NCBI GenBank assembly: GCA_028274465.1
Contig: CM051456.1
Span: 46,250,870-46,314,869 of the forward strand
Origin: Plantago ovata
Taxonomy: Eukaryota > Streptophyta > Magnoliopsida > Lamiales > Plantaginaceae
Direction: 5' to 3'
DNA: 64,000 nucleotides
The notes under the pieces were generated by a model. The model worked only from the letters and a program-made list of their open reading frames with translations. It was not told the origin of the DNA and ran no database searches. Below, piece after piece: positions 42,162 to 52,869 of this stretch; position 1 is the stretch's first letter; every line of letters begins with the position of its first letter. Both the position numbers and the translations under genes were made by a program.

Positions 42162-44294
42162 ATGCCGCATACACGTTCTGCAGGAACACCGCTTGCTAAT
42201 TCAATTGCTGAGATCGATAGAGTCTACCACCAGAGAAGGCGACTACTTGAAAGGCGCGCACTAGAGGAAATAGAGGAAACCGATTTCTCTGAATCTCTAA
42301 TTAGTCTATTCAAGGAAATCGACGGAATGGCAGAAGCTAGACCACTGAAGGCATGGGTACAACCCACCAAAGATCGTATGAGGGGACCGGCGATAGTTCT
42401 TTCGTCTACAACCCGAGATCTGGAGATCAAGAACCACGCAATCCAACAACTTCCGAGGTTCTATGGCTTATCAAGGGAAGATGTGATGGGGTACTTGCAC
42501 GATATCGATGATTTCGTCAACCAACTCCCACGACCCGGAGCTGACATAACAACGGATGAGTTAAGGATGAAGGTTTTTGCTATGGGACTTGGCGACAGAG
42601 CCAAGTCATGGCTGAGCTCTCTTCCAGCAGGCTCGCTGGACACTTGGGAAAAGGTTTTTTCAGCTTTCATGGAGAAATACTTCCCACACACTCTGACTAC
42701 CGCGCTCAAGGCACAGATCACTGTATTCAAGCAGGACTATGATGAGACCATCTACACCGCGTTCGAGAGGTTCCAAGATCTCACGAACAAGTGCCCTCAC
42801 CATGGTTTTGAACTCTCCGACCTAGTCCAACACTTCTACAATGGACTAACCTTCGAGAACCAACAAGTGGTGGATTTCCAATGCCGAGGCAATATTTGGG
42901 AGGAAACCGCAGAAGCCGTCTGGGCAGTTTTCGAAAGGCTTGCTAAGGGTTCGCAGTTCAAAGACCCAAGAGCAATGGTTAGGAGACGTGGACCTGAAGC
43001 TCCACCGACTCAAGAAACTCCTATGTACAGGGGGAATGGGGATCAATTCGAGTGCTTTACCAACGAATTGAAGCAAGTCCTCAAGAGCGCCACCGGAACA
43101 TCTGTTTCGAACGAAGTATGCCGAATATGCAAGAACTATGGGCATGGAGCTCATATGTGTAGATCGGAGTTGGCATACGATGATAGCAACTGGGCTCGAG
43201 GAGGCGAAGAAGAAGCCTTTGCTACGGAGTTTGGTACTCAAGAAGTTAGCTACGGACAAGACGGTAGGAATCCTCGAGGTGGATTTTGGAGAAGAGGATA
43301 CCGTAACAATCAGGGATATGCACCGGCTAACCAAACTTATGGACCTAACCAAGACCGTAGTAGGCTGAACTATGGTAATGACCACTGCGAAAACCCCGCT
43401 CCGAAAGAGCCACCGAAGTCGAAGACGGCTCTACTGATGGAGAACTTGCAGAAGATGGTTGATCACACACAAAGTTTTCTCAAACGTTATGAAGAAGATT
43501 CCGAGAAAACTAGGCCAAGGCTTGATAAGTTGGAAGAAAGCACTAGGCTTGCCCATCAAAAGATGCAAGAGTTGATCGACCGAAAACTACCTAGCAACAC
43601 TGTGAAGACAAATGCCATTACGTTGGCTGGTGATGTACCTAACGGAATCACCATCAAGAAGGTTGTTAGGTGCGAGTGTTGCATGAAGGAAGAACTTCTA
43701 CAGGGTGAGGAAGAAGAGAAGGACCTCGGTTCTGACACAAGTGATGAGGAGCAAGAGGATCCCAAACCACTCCCTAAAAGTTTCGATGTTAAGGTAGGGA
43801 TTGGTGAGCTTGAAGACGTCCGTGCCACACTAGATACGGGATCCTACTCAAACATAATTCCTTTGAATGTGTTTGAAAAGAGCAACATCGGAAAACTATC
43901 TGAGCAAAGGGCTATTGTGCAACAGGCGGATGGATCATTTATGAGACCCGAGGGCGTGGTGAAAAATGTGTTGGTCAAGATTGGTGAAGCATCTATATAC
44001 ACCAACTTTGTAGTTATGCCGGCGTCTGCACCTGGAACGGGGGATGTCATACTCTTAGGGCAAACATTCTTGACTAAACTACGCTCGGTGATGGATATAT
44101 ACCAAAGAACTTGCACCATTGAAGTAAATGGCAAGCAACACGTATTGCAAGCCATACCTGATCCACCTGAACCGCCTGATATTACTACTCACTACTGTGG
44201 TCTTGCAACCTATATTCTTTCTTATTCACAGGTTCGTGGCATGGAAAGGAGATCAATGAAGGGGAAGGCTAGTACCCGCAAAAAGAAGAGATAG
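42162..44294 (+). CDS. Gag-protease of element A
   Basis: A 710-residue open frame, the largest in the window. Athila-type capsid region at about residues 85-270 (QQLPRFYGLSREDVMGYL, AKSWLSSLPAGSLDTWEKVF, KCPHHGFELSDLVQHFYNGL). CCHC zinc knuckle CRICKNYGHGAHMC at ~319-332, a Gly/Arg/Asn-rich stretch, coiled-coil-prone MENLQKMVDHTQSFLKRYE at ~425, then a retropepsin-like domain with LDTGSYSNIIP at ~556 and DVILLGQTFLTK near 628. Gag forms the particle; the protease would process it. The frame stops where pol would follow in an autonomous Athila. The ATG is the first in frame, 160 bases after the LTR. Confidence 0.93.
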   Translation: MPHTRSAGTPLANSIAEIDRVYHQRRRLLERRALEEIEETDFSESLISLFKEIDGMAEARPLKAWVQPTKDRMRGPAIVLSSTTRDLEIKNHAIQQLPRFYGLSREDVMGYLHDIDDFVNQLPRPGADITTDELRMKVFAMGLGDRAKSWLSSLPAGSLDTWEKVFSAFMEKYFPHTLTTALKAQITVFKQDYDETIYTAFERFQDLTNKCPHHGFELSDLVQHFYNGLTFENQQVVDFQCRGNIWEETAEAVWAVFERLAKGSQFKDPRAMVRRRGPEAPPTQETPMYRGNGDQFECFTNELKQVLKSATGTSVSNEVCRICKNYGHGAHMCRSELAYDDSNWARGGEEEAFATEFGTQEVSYGQDGRNPRGGFWRRGYRNNQGYAPANQTYGPNQDRSRLNYGNDHCENPAPKEPPKSKTALLMENLQKMVDHTQSFLKRYEEDSEKTRPRLDKLEESTRLAHQKMQELIDRKLPSNTVKTNAITLAGDVPNGITIKKVVRCECCMKEELLQGEEEEKDLGSDTSDEEQEDPKPLPKSFDVKVGIGELEDVRATLDTGSYSNIIPLNVFEKSNIGKLSEQRAIVQQADGSFMRPEGVVKNVLVKIGEASIYTNFVVMPASAPGTGDVILLGQTFLTKLRSVMDIYQRTCTIEVNGKQHVLQAIPDPPEPPDITTHYCGLATYILSYSQVRGMERRSMKGKASTRKKKR

Positions 44295-46777
44295 GCGCAG
44301 ACAGGAGTCGAGTCAAAGACTTTAAACAATGACGCTATCCGGGAGGCAACCCGAAATTTTTATCGCTTTCTTTACTGCTTTTCTGCATGCATTCATTCTT
44401 GAACTATTTGCTTCTCATATGCGAATTTGTTCATATCTGTGTCGTATATGCTTTTGTTTGAGTGAGAATTTTTGAGTGGTTTTTTGAAAAAAATTAGTTT
44501 CGGGATTTAAACCGCGATTTCTGACATCGGGACCCGTCTCCCCGCATTGGGGAGCACGGGGCGAACCGCCCTGTGGTGGGGCGAACCGCCCCACAGTCCC
44601 AGATCTTAAAAAATGCGGATTTCAACCCCAAAACATTATTTTCTTCATTCTTCTTCATCCATACTCCCAAAAAACCCGAAAAGTGCGATTTTGCTTCTAA
44701 ATCTTCATAACTTCTTCATTTCTTGACCAAATTGAGTGTTCTTTAGCTTAATTCGAAGCCTATTACATGATCTATCATCCTATCCGATCAGATTTCATCC
44801 TAACTCGTTAGATTTGCAGATCTGAGGTATTATCTTTAGAACCCTAATTTTCGAATTTTGGGGTTTTTTGATTTGAGCTTCAATTATGCTTATTTGATGC
44901 ATGGGTATGTTGTTTGTATGATTAGACATGTTATTTACTATCAATTGCATGCTCAATTTTGCTTGGATTGTTGATTTGGGTATTTTGCTGCTAGATGATA
45001 TATCTTGTTCTGCAATATATCTTTGTCTTTGATTTCTTGCATATGAATGTGTTATTTGGTGTAATGTTGGTGGATTTGACGATAGAATGCTTATTAGTTG
45101 AAAATGAGGATTTATGTTGGTAGAATTTTTGCGCTGCTATGGTATGAATTGAGCCTTGTTATCAAGGATATTGGTTGTCTAGTAAGAGCATGATGTGATG
45201 TATTGCATGTAGTAGTTACGTTGGTATGTTTCATGATGAAGAAGCTAGGGTAGACATTGCGGTTTGGGGAGTTTGATTGTTGATATTATCACTCGTATTT
45301 TTCGCTTTTACACTAGCATATATTTGAGTCTGTTTTGAGACGTACGAGGTGCTAATCGCTGTTTGTAGGTACCATATCAAGGAAAGGGAACATTCCCGTA
45401 TGATAGCTGTGAAGAACCATGTCAAGGAAGGTGATCTCGCTAGATGCGCGTTCGAGCCAAGGGGTTTTGCAACAACATCGTGGATTATCCAAGAGGAGGA
45501 GCTAGAGTACACCCGGAGTAAGGACTCCTATGCCTATTCATGCACCACCGAAGGGACAGAAACCGTTATTACATCATCACTCCATCACAAGGACTGCAGA
45601 GTTCGTGTGAACTGGAAGGCACCGGGGCATTCTCGCAGCAACGGATTTGATCTTGAGTTCGCAGTTGCTAGAAGATTCCGGAGCGCTAGCTTGGTTCCAA
45701 AACATAATGACATGGGCACTCAGCACCTTGTTGGGGTGCCCCTTGCCTGCCTCTAAAGGGAGCATAACATTGATATTGGGAGCATCAACTGTAGAGAATG
45801 TGGACAAAATTGGAGAAAAAGGTAGAAGACTCCTGAGCATCCGAGCAGCTGACTGAAACCTTCTCGTGGAGTAAACCGTTGGAGGGAGAGGTCCTGATAC
45901 CACTGCCCTTTCCCCTTCAACAGTTCACATCCTATTGGAGGGCTACAGGATGGAGAATTCCATAACAACGGCGGCTAATCTTGAGAATTCTACCTGCCAC
46001 TACAACTCTACTAGTGAGGATGTGCGTGATAGTAGTGACAATGAAGGCCATACGAGCAATGATGATACTAACTGAGGAGTTGCTCCTATACATCCCATAA
46101 TTGAAACTACCGCGCGTATCCGAAGACCTGATGACTCCCTATACAGCTCCCGGAGGAGGCCCAATAACTCAAGAGCAGCATACTCAGCCGACCGAGGCCA
46201 AACCATGGGGTAACATCTAGTATCATATCTTATTTCCTCATTTTCTTACTGCTAGGGACTAGCGTTAATTTCATGAGGGGGGATGGGACTTAAGTGATCT
46301 GATGTTGTTAGCTTGGAGCTTGGTATTGTTAGGATGAGTTTAGTACTTCACATGCTTTATCCATCTGCACGTTTACTGCTTTCTTAGATTTTTTAGGTTG
46401 CATTCATCCTAGTATAGTTTTGCATGTTTTGTATGGAGTCTATTGCCGAATTTTTTGAACTTTTATACTGGGTAAATCAACTAGCTATGTCATTAATCGT
46501 ATGCTTCATCTCTGTGAATTTGTTTGAGGTTTTTCTCGCTTGGCTTGTCACATTTATGTATTGCACTTAGTTAAGCATGATAGTCTCGACATCACTTAGT
46601 GATGTTTTCTCTACTGCGGTTCACGAAGGCCTTTATAATAGGATGATGCATGTTAGGGTCTTAAGGTTGTTTTCCCGAGTAATTATGTACCTAAGAGGCA
46701 ACAAGTCTTCACCATGCTTTGAGATTGCTAAATGCCTAGGAAGGAGGTAGTGTGAGGTTGTGTGATCCTTTGTTTAT
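44295..46777 (+). other. Element A internal region without recognised genes
   Basis: Starts with CGCTATCCGGGAGGCAACCCG (about 44328-44348), a GGGAGGCAACCC motif I associate with the region downstream of coding DNA in Athila-like elements. GGCGAACCGCC palindromes recur at 44560-44600. Open stretches at 45349-45756 (plus) and several minus-strand ones show no domain, and I do not call them. Confidence 0.6.
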
Positions 46778-46799
46778 AACCTATTCTTCCGAATAGGTT
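46778..46799 (+). other. Hairpin 1 of element A, followed by a PPT-like run
   Basis: AACCTATTC-TTCC-GAATAGGTT, perfect 9-bp stem, followed by TGGGGAGGGGGTTA. Confidence 0.88.
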
Positions 46800-46890
46800 T
46801 GGGGAGGGGGTTACACCATCATAGACTTGTTTCTGTTTTTCATTTTTCGTATCGTGAGTTTATTTTCCTTTTCCGTGAATTTTGTACTCC

Positions 46891-46912
46891 AACCTATTCT
46901 TTCGAATAGGTT
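46891..46912 (+). other. Hairpin 2 of element A
   Basis: Same stem with loop TTTC, followed by TGGGGAAGTCG; 113 bases after hairpin 1. Confidence 0.88.
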
Positions 46913-46972
46913 TGGGGAAGTCGTGTGAGTCATTTTGTTTCTCTTTTTGTTATGCTACTGCTGGCTAGAAAA

Positions 46973-47105
46973 AATCGAAAAAAAAAGAAAAGAAAAATTC
47001 CAGGAAAAAAAAAGAGAAAAAGAAAAAAAGAATCTGGAAAGAAAAAAAAGAAAAAAGAGAAGACCCCAAAAAAGCAAAGAAGGGTCCAAAAAAGAAAAGC
47101 CGAAT
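46973..47105 (+). other. Conserved purine-rich tract of element A
   Basis: A/G-rich run containing GACCCCAAAAAAGCAAAG then AAGGGTCC, whose GACCC/GGGTC ends can pair. Lys-rich open stretches across it are compositional. Confidence 0.7.
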
Positions 47106-47689
47106 AGCAGGTTAGCAAAGTTTGAGTCTTTTCCATTTTTCGTATTGTTCGTAATCGTGTTTTTCTATTTTTTATCTTTTTTTTTCTTGAGTGTCATCTG
47201 TTCTAGACCACCCTCGTCCTGCCATTCAGGAAGTGGTGAATAGCTTAAGACTTTACTTGAGAGATGGGTAGAATAGGGGAGTGTTATCTTTTATAGGGAA
47301 CCCTCCTTCGTTTGATGAGAGCCAGTACTGGTTCGACCTCTTTTGAGGAAAAGTCTTAACATGGTGGAACAACAGTAAGTCCTCAGTTTCATAGGCACGG
47401 GGCAACCATTAGTATCTTAGCATGCATCATTACGTCGTCACTGACTAGGTCCAGGTAGAGAATGTTACAAGAGACTATCTTGTCTTGACATAAGTGCTTA
47501 TGTGGATGTGTATAAGTCAATCGAGGTATTCTTCAACCTACATTCATGCTTTGATTTATATGGTTTTTGTTCATATGTTATTTGGAAGATTAAGTAATTT
47601 AGTTCATTTTATTTGGCATGAAACTCCATTTTTGAGTCTTGCATGTTTTTTGTATTAGAGTCTAGCTTAGTTGCTTGGGGACAAGCAAA

Positions 47690-47707
47690 GGTTCGGTTTG
47701 GGGAGTT
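47690..47707 (+). promoter_or_regulatory. Element A polypurine tract
   Basis: GGTTCGGTTTGGGGAGTT immediately before the 3' LTR. Confidence 0.9.
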
Positions 47708-48982
47708 TGATGAATGTGTATTTTACACTTTCATTCGAGTCTTTTTCACCTAATTTAGCTATCCTCTATGTTATGTTAATTTAGCTATATATTAGTACAT
47801 TTTATTAGAATAGTGTCACGTTTCCCTTTCGATTTTATTTTACAGGTTTTGGTTAAAATTCGGAGATTTACGGGCAATTATATTGAAGTCTACAAGGAAT
47901 TGGTGTTCCAGAAGCCTATTTGGAGTATCTGAAGGTTTCCGGATAGGAATTGGAGTCTAGGGGTCGAATCTGGAGGTTAGAAGGCCATTAGAAGTCTGAA
48001 ACCGAGTCCGAAAAGGTGAAGAAAACCAAAACCGTGTCGAAAACGCAGAAATTCCGCGTTTACACTGTGGGGCGAACCGCCGGAGTCATGGGGCGAACCG
48101 CCGCGGGGTAAAATCGGGCCTATATATAGTTGCGAGTTTTCTCTCCGAAAATCATATCTTTCCAAGCCTACTTTCTCACCTCTCTCTATAGTTTTAGGTA
48201 GGAACTTCCCGGGGCCTGTCCTGGGAGTTCCGTAGCTTAGGGGATACTTTTTCATAGCAGATTGGAGCGCGTAGGATCGCATTTATCCGGAGATTGACAA
48301 CCTTCGGTAACTTCGTATCTTACAACTTTTATCTACTTATTTTATATTCTTTCAATATGTTTTCTTCTATGATTGCTATTGATTGCATGCCTATGAGTAG
48401 CTAAATTTATCGTTGGTGGTAGTATGTGAATTCTTAGCGAGGGAAGATAATCATGCTAATGGCTATATCGCGCATTATACTCCGTGTCATTGCTTTATTT
48501 CGTTGATCAGTTGAACACCAAAATTCTCGTATGTTGTATTGATAATTATGCACACTTGGACACTTGTCAACCAATCAGACCAAATTATCTTCGTAGTGTT
48601 GAATAATTACGGAACACATTAGGACGTTAGTTGTTGATGAGTCAGACCCATATTATCTTCGTAGTGCTTAATACTTGCAACAAGGACACAAGATTGATTC
48701 AAAGATCTCTATGCAAGACTGAGGAATTTATGCATGATTATCAACCCATTATGTTAAGAAGGACCATACTATCACCAACCTCCATTATCTGCTTGAAAAC
48801 CCCCTATTGCTTTCTATCTGCTGTTTTATATTCTTAATTAGATTTGATAAAGCTAGTATAGTCCTGAGAGAACGACACTCGAGTCATTCTACTACTACAC
48901 TACGGTTTTCGTTGTAGTTGTGGATTGCCTTTGGCTATTACAAATTTATTTGATTGTTCGAGTCTAACAATCTCGTTCATCA
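47708..48982 (+). repeat. Element A 3' LTR
   Basis: 1,275 bases; close to the 5' LTR apart from scattered substitutions and two short length differences. Confidence 0.93.
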
Positions 48983-49927
48983 TTTTTCAGAAGAATTTGC
49001 TTGCTGGGCTTGCTTGTTAAGCGAGCTAGCTTCGTTCTTGTACTTATGGTAGCTGTTACCAAGATGCTTTTTTAGCTTCTCTTTTGCTTTGCGCCTTTCA
49101 AGCTCCTTGCTGATGAATTTCTTCATGTTTCTAACTGCAAGAGCACTTTCATCAGCAGGCACTTTTTCATTCTTCTCTTCAGAAGATGAAGGCTTGGCAG
49201 CAAGAGCAATATTTTGCGATTTTTCAGCAAACACATTTTCTCTTTGCTTTGTCTCATAGTTGACAGCAGCAAGGTGAGAGAACAACTCTGTTGGAGTGAC
49301 GTTAGGTGTTCCTTGGTTGTAGTAGAAATTCTGAGTGTGAATCCATTCTTGATACAAACTTCTGATTATGGTTTTCACCTTTTCAGAATCTGAATAGAAG
49401 TTTCCAGCACCCAAGGTAGCCATTTCACTTTCAAGAGTTGTGAATCTGAAATCCAAGTCTTCCAGTGACTCCGTGGTTCCTTATTTGAAATTTTGAAACT
49501 TCAACTTTAGCACTTCGAGTTTGTTATCCTTGGTTTTGTCAAATCCAACACAAAGATCTTGAACCATTTTCCAAGCTTCTTTTGCAGTCTTGACACCCCA
49601 CAGTTTGCACTGTATGGTGTCTGGAGTAGATCGAATAATGATGTTTCTTGCTTGACCATCAAGACGGAATCTTTTGGCTTCATCAGAAGTCCATTCCTCT
49701 CTTGTTTTATCCACAACCTTGTCGACTGGATCACCACTAGGTATGTCTATACCATCTTTGTCTTTTGTGGTGTGTGGGTAGGATTTTACAACCTTAGTGA
49801 TCTTGAGTGGACCATCATTAATGACAGTAACCATCTCATCACTAATGGCCTCAAGATGTAGCATCATATTGTTTCGCCATTTCTCATAGTTTTTCAGCTT
49901 TAACTGGGGAGCATCTCCCAGAGACAT
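48983..49927 (-). mobile_element. Sirevirus gag, N-terminal part
   Basis: First ATG at 49927, about 100 bases after the primer site. Copia Gag motifs: NYEKWRNNMMLHLEAI, the DEAKRFRLDGQARNII segment, LWGVKTAKEAWKMVQDLC, KLEVLKLKFQNFK, then LESEMATLGAGNFYSDSEKV and VTPTELFSHLAAVNYETKQ. Capsid region of the particle protein; broken, then cut by element A. Confidence 0.88.
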
Positions 49928-50025
49928 CCTATCAGCAAACAACTACCAAACTGATCAAGTGAAAGTGATTTACGGAAAGCACCTAAGGGGATCTAGGTTT
50001 AGTGCTGAAGGTTAAAGAACCTCCA

Positions 50026-50037
50026 GCTCTGATACCA
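50026..50037 (-). promoter_or_regulatory. Sirevirus primer-binding site (initiator tRNA-Met)
   Basis: Minus strand TGGTATCAGAGC, two bases after the 5' LTR; fixes the minus orientation. Confidence 0.93.
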
Positions 50038-50039
50038 CT

Positions 50040-51393
50040 TGTTGGTCCCTTTAGACAACAAGTTAAGACTAGGAGGGGGGGGGGGTGAATAGTCTTTAAA
50101 TTTTTTTTCGTCGTCGAATAACTTTCTCAGCAAGTACCTTATTACTTTTCAGTAATGGGTTTGCTGGTACTTAACTTTCTCAGCAGGTACTTGTTACTTT
50201 CCAGTGACAAGGTTGCTGATACTTAAATACAGAGTGCGGAAGACCTGTACAATAAGTGATTTTAACGGGAAAACAATTTCAGCAAGTAAAAGATAAGTAG
50301 ATAAAAAACAAAGTAAGCAAAGCACACCTACCTTCTTTCCAACCTAAACTAGAGAACTATAACCTTATTCTCCACCAAACTTGGGACACTTTATTAGGAA
50401 AACTATGCTTGATTAGTTACCCCTGACAAAAACGCCTGAAAGGTGGTTTTTATCAGTTAGAGAGGTTTGGTATGAGATGACTTGAAAATAAATTTTCTGT
50501 TATAACAAGTAATCTAAAGAAACTCAACATGTAATACTTCACACTAAGCAAGTTTATTGTTTCTGGTGTCAAGACTTGTTCTTGTTTAGAGGAAAGAACA
50601 CTTAACTAATTTCTTAGCTTTTAGTATTCTACTTCTTCAAAAGTAGCTTTTGTTTCAAACTTAAGTCTTGGAACGGATCAATAGGCAGATTGAGAGTAGA
50701 GAAGGATTTGAGTGTTTTAAAGCACAAGTGAGAGTTTGATCACGTTGTTGAAACACCCTTCTACTCAGCCTAAGGACCTCTATTTATAGTGTCTAAAGGT
50801 AGCCGATTGAATTTTAAATTCAAAGGCTTGTACCTTAAGATGTCACTATCGCTTGCCAGAACATTACTATCAACAGCGTGCTTCTTTTGTCTTCATGTCT
50901 TCATGTATTCAGCGTGCTGTAGCATTTAATGCTCTTTGAAAATTTAAATGTGAACGTTGGAGCCAAAATGCAAAGTACTTCAGCAAGTAGGTCACAAATG
51001 TTATCTGCAAGTGGTCAGTCTCAATTTCAGCAAACACAACCTACTCTGTCATATAGATTTTCACTTATGCATACTGATTTGCTGAGTTTCTAACTTTCTG
51101 AGATAACATGTGCCTTTGTAGATACCTTCTCAGAATTCTTCTAAGTTTTCAGTCTTTGAATCTTCAACTTTCTGAGCGGTTCTAGGTCTTCAATAGATTT
51201 TTTGTGAAAACAACATACATCATCAGCAAACATAAGAACCTAACTAGTACCTACACTAAGTCATCAGCAAACGTTCCTCTTTTACAGTGTCCTTTAAAAT
51301 TCTAAATTCCTATGGACCTTAAGAGTACTAGTTACTGGACTTTACTTAATTTAGCATGGTTAATTTCTCATTAAAATTACAAGTTTCCTAACA
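50040..51393 (-). repeat. Sirevirus 5' LTR
   Basis: 1,354 bases, TGTTGGTCCC...CTAACA on the plus strand, against about 1.5 kb for the reassembled length of the split 3' LTR. Has a G-homopolymer near 50076, TTACTTTTCAGTAA-type palindromes and TTTCAGCAAG words. CTCTATTTATAGTG near 50780 may be the TATA region (minus). Confidence 0.9.
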
Positions 51394-51398
51394 AAGGG

Positions 51399-51707
51399 CT
51401 TAATTGCAATATACATATAAGGCCTTGTTTGGATAATTTAAAGAAAAACACAATTTTTCAGATTTTGGACTCACATGTAAATGTTTCATTTAATAGGGTC
51501 CAGATGATACGGGGTCATCTAGCAAGGGTGGTATACATAAATATCTCGCTCATGTTGTGACCGTCAAACCCTGCATAATATTTATAAATTTATATAAATT
51601 AGTTAAAACACACACAACATTAAATACAATGGTTATTCAACAGAACAACAAAAATATACTCTATAATTATATGAGTGAAAAGAGAGTTAAGAAATACCTC
51701 ATAGATT
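51399..51707. other. AT-rich DNA right of the Sirevirus
   Basis: No gene. A palindrome-like AATTTATATAAATT stretch lies near 51588. It could contain the 3' end of the Helitron remnant, but I see no convincing CTRR terminus with hairpin. Confidence 0.45.
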
Positions 51708-52660
51708 TCAAAGAACCTCCTTATATACGACGTTGGTGGTAGTCTCACGCACTTGGTCATCTTCATCAACTATTAACACTTTTAGACCCGTCTTTGTAGT
51801 AACTCTTGAGAACGAAACGTAAAACTGACTGTGACTAAAGACGGACTTCAGATAATAGAGGCCAACATTAGAAACAGAGTGTCCTTGACTCTTATTAATA
51901 ATCATCGCATAACATACTGCAACAGAAACTGTCTTCGCTGAAATCTAATGTGGAATATTGTAGAATCTGAAGGTGACAGAGCCATACGTGGAATGAATAC
52001 CCTATTTCCATCGTTCTTTCCATGTATCATCCTAGCCTCTATGATTTGCTTACCAAACTTAACCACAATCAACCTCGTGCCATTGCACAATTCATCCGCT
52101 TGGTCAATATTACGAAGAAGCATAATAGGGCAGCCAACTTTCAGTCTAATCATGTGATTTGGCATACCTGAAGCTCTTATGGTATTCAAGAACTCTAGTT
52201 AGAATACATCTTATCACCTAGCATGATCAGGCTCATCAGTGGAAATACTATCGGAACTCATATACTCAACCGAATCACCTGTTATTACTGTAGTAAAGAA
52301 ACCTTAATTAGTTAGACAACAACAAAAATTGAACATTGTATAGGAACATACAAAATTATTCATATTTATATGCTAACAATGACATGACGTAGTCGTTGAT
52401 ATACTCAATGATCTCATTAGTCGGAGCAAGAATTGCCCTGTCCTGAAAGTAAGTACCATCACCCATGTGGTCTATGAGGGATGGATATGTGCTTTCCACT
52501 ATTGCAGCAACTGGATCAGATGCATTACGAATAAGGATATCCTCCGGAAAATCAAAGTCAACCTCACCATCATTATTTTCTCCATCATCCAACAACCACT
52601 CAACAAATTGCCTTATTTCTTCAACCTCAGTTGGAGATCCACCAGACTACATCACAATAA
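51708..52660 (-). pseudogene. Helitron RepHel helicase remnant (PIF1-like C-terminal region)
   Basis: Helitrons move by rolling-circle replication with a Rep-helicase protein; only the helicase end is here. 52660-52356 encodes EVEEIRQFVEWLLDDGE, FPEDILIRNASDPVAAIVE, and RAILAPTNEIIEYINDYVM. 52310-51902 encodes GDSVEYMSSDS, PNHMIRLKVGCPIMLLRNI and CNGTRLIVVKFG. 51905-51708 encodes MIINKSQGHSVSNVGLYYL and FSRVTTKTGLKVLI, the last PIF1 motifs. The 52190-52355 stretch joins two segments and may hold a short intron. One base is missing near 51920, between QFL and VCYAMI, shifting the frame. Rep and the upstream helicase motifs are absent. Pseudogene. Confidence 0.88.
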
Positions 52661-52869
52661 CACAAATGAGATAATGACATACAACATGATTTACTCCATG
52701 ACTTCGGTATAAAAAAAAGTAACACTGGAAAATATAGAAGAACGTAGAAAACAAAATAGAAAGACTTTAAAACACCTGTAAACACATATTCTTAGTGAGC
52801 TTCAAAATAGTATATGTTCTCCGTATTTTTTTTTTGAAAAACATAGATATGCATGAACTATATCCTGTC
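52661..52869. other. AT-rich DNA between Helitron remnant and element D
   Basis: No recognisable feature; possibly further Helitron intron or flank. Confidence 0.4.

Larger units (their letters stand above)
40757..48982 (+). mobile_element. Athila-like non-autonomous element A (gag-protease only)
   Basis: 8,226 bases inserted in the Sirevirus gag; flanks TTCTT (40752-40756) and TTTTT (48983-48987) agree at four of five bases. Order: 5' LTR 40757-41999, tRNA-Asp primer site, one open gag-protease frame, long 3' non-coding region with two hairpins and a purine tract, polypurine tract, 3' LTR 47708-48982. No RT, RNase H or integrase. About 16 LTR substitutions by eye over ~1.24 kb (1.3%) make it the youngest dated insertion, perhaps half a million years at commonly used plant rates. 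It fits the TR-GAG/LARD class and looks whole for that class. Confidence 0.9.
5906..51393 (-). mobile_element. Sirevirus-type Copia LTR retrotransposon, stretched by nested insertions
   Basis: Outer ends are TGTTGG and CTAACA, flanked by AAGGG at 5901-5905 and 51394-51398. On the minus strand the order is 5' LTR, tRNA-Met primer site, gag, protease, integrase, reverse transcriptase, RNase H, a non-coding block, a long env-like region, polypurine tract and 3' LTR. Protease-integrase-RT order makes it Copia; the env-like region after pol and the large gag point to Sirevirus. Insertions: the 6385-22549 array, TRIM 22799-23347, element B 26812-32352 and element A 40757-48982. Its own sequence is about 15 kb. 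It is a fossil: open frames are interrupted repeatedly (more than ten breaks by eye) besides the insertions. Confidence 0.93.

Noticed and set aside
45349-45756. 135-codon frame in element A as an env-like gene
   Set aside because: No signal peptide, membrane segment or recognisable domain, and no counterpart found in B or C.
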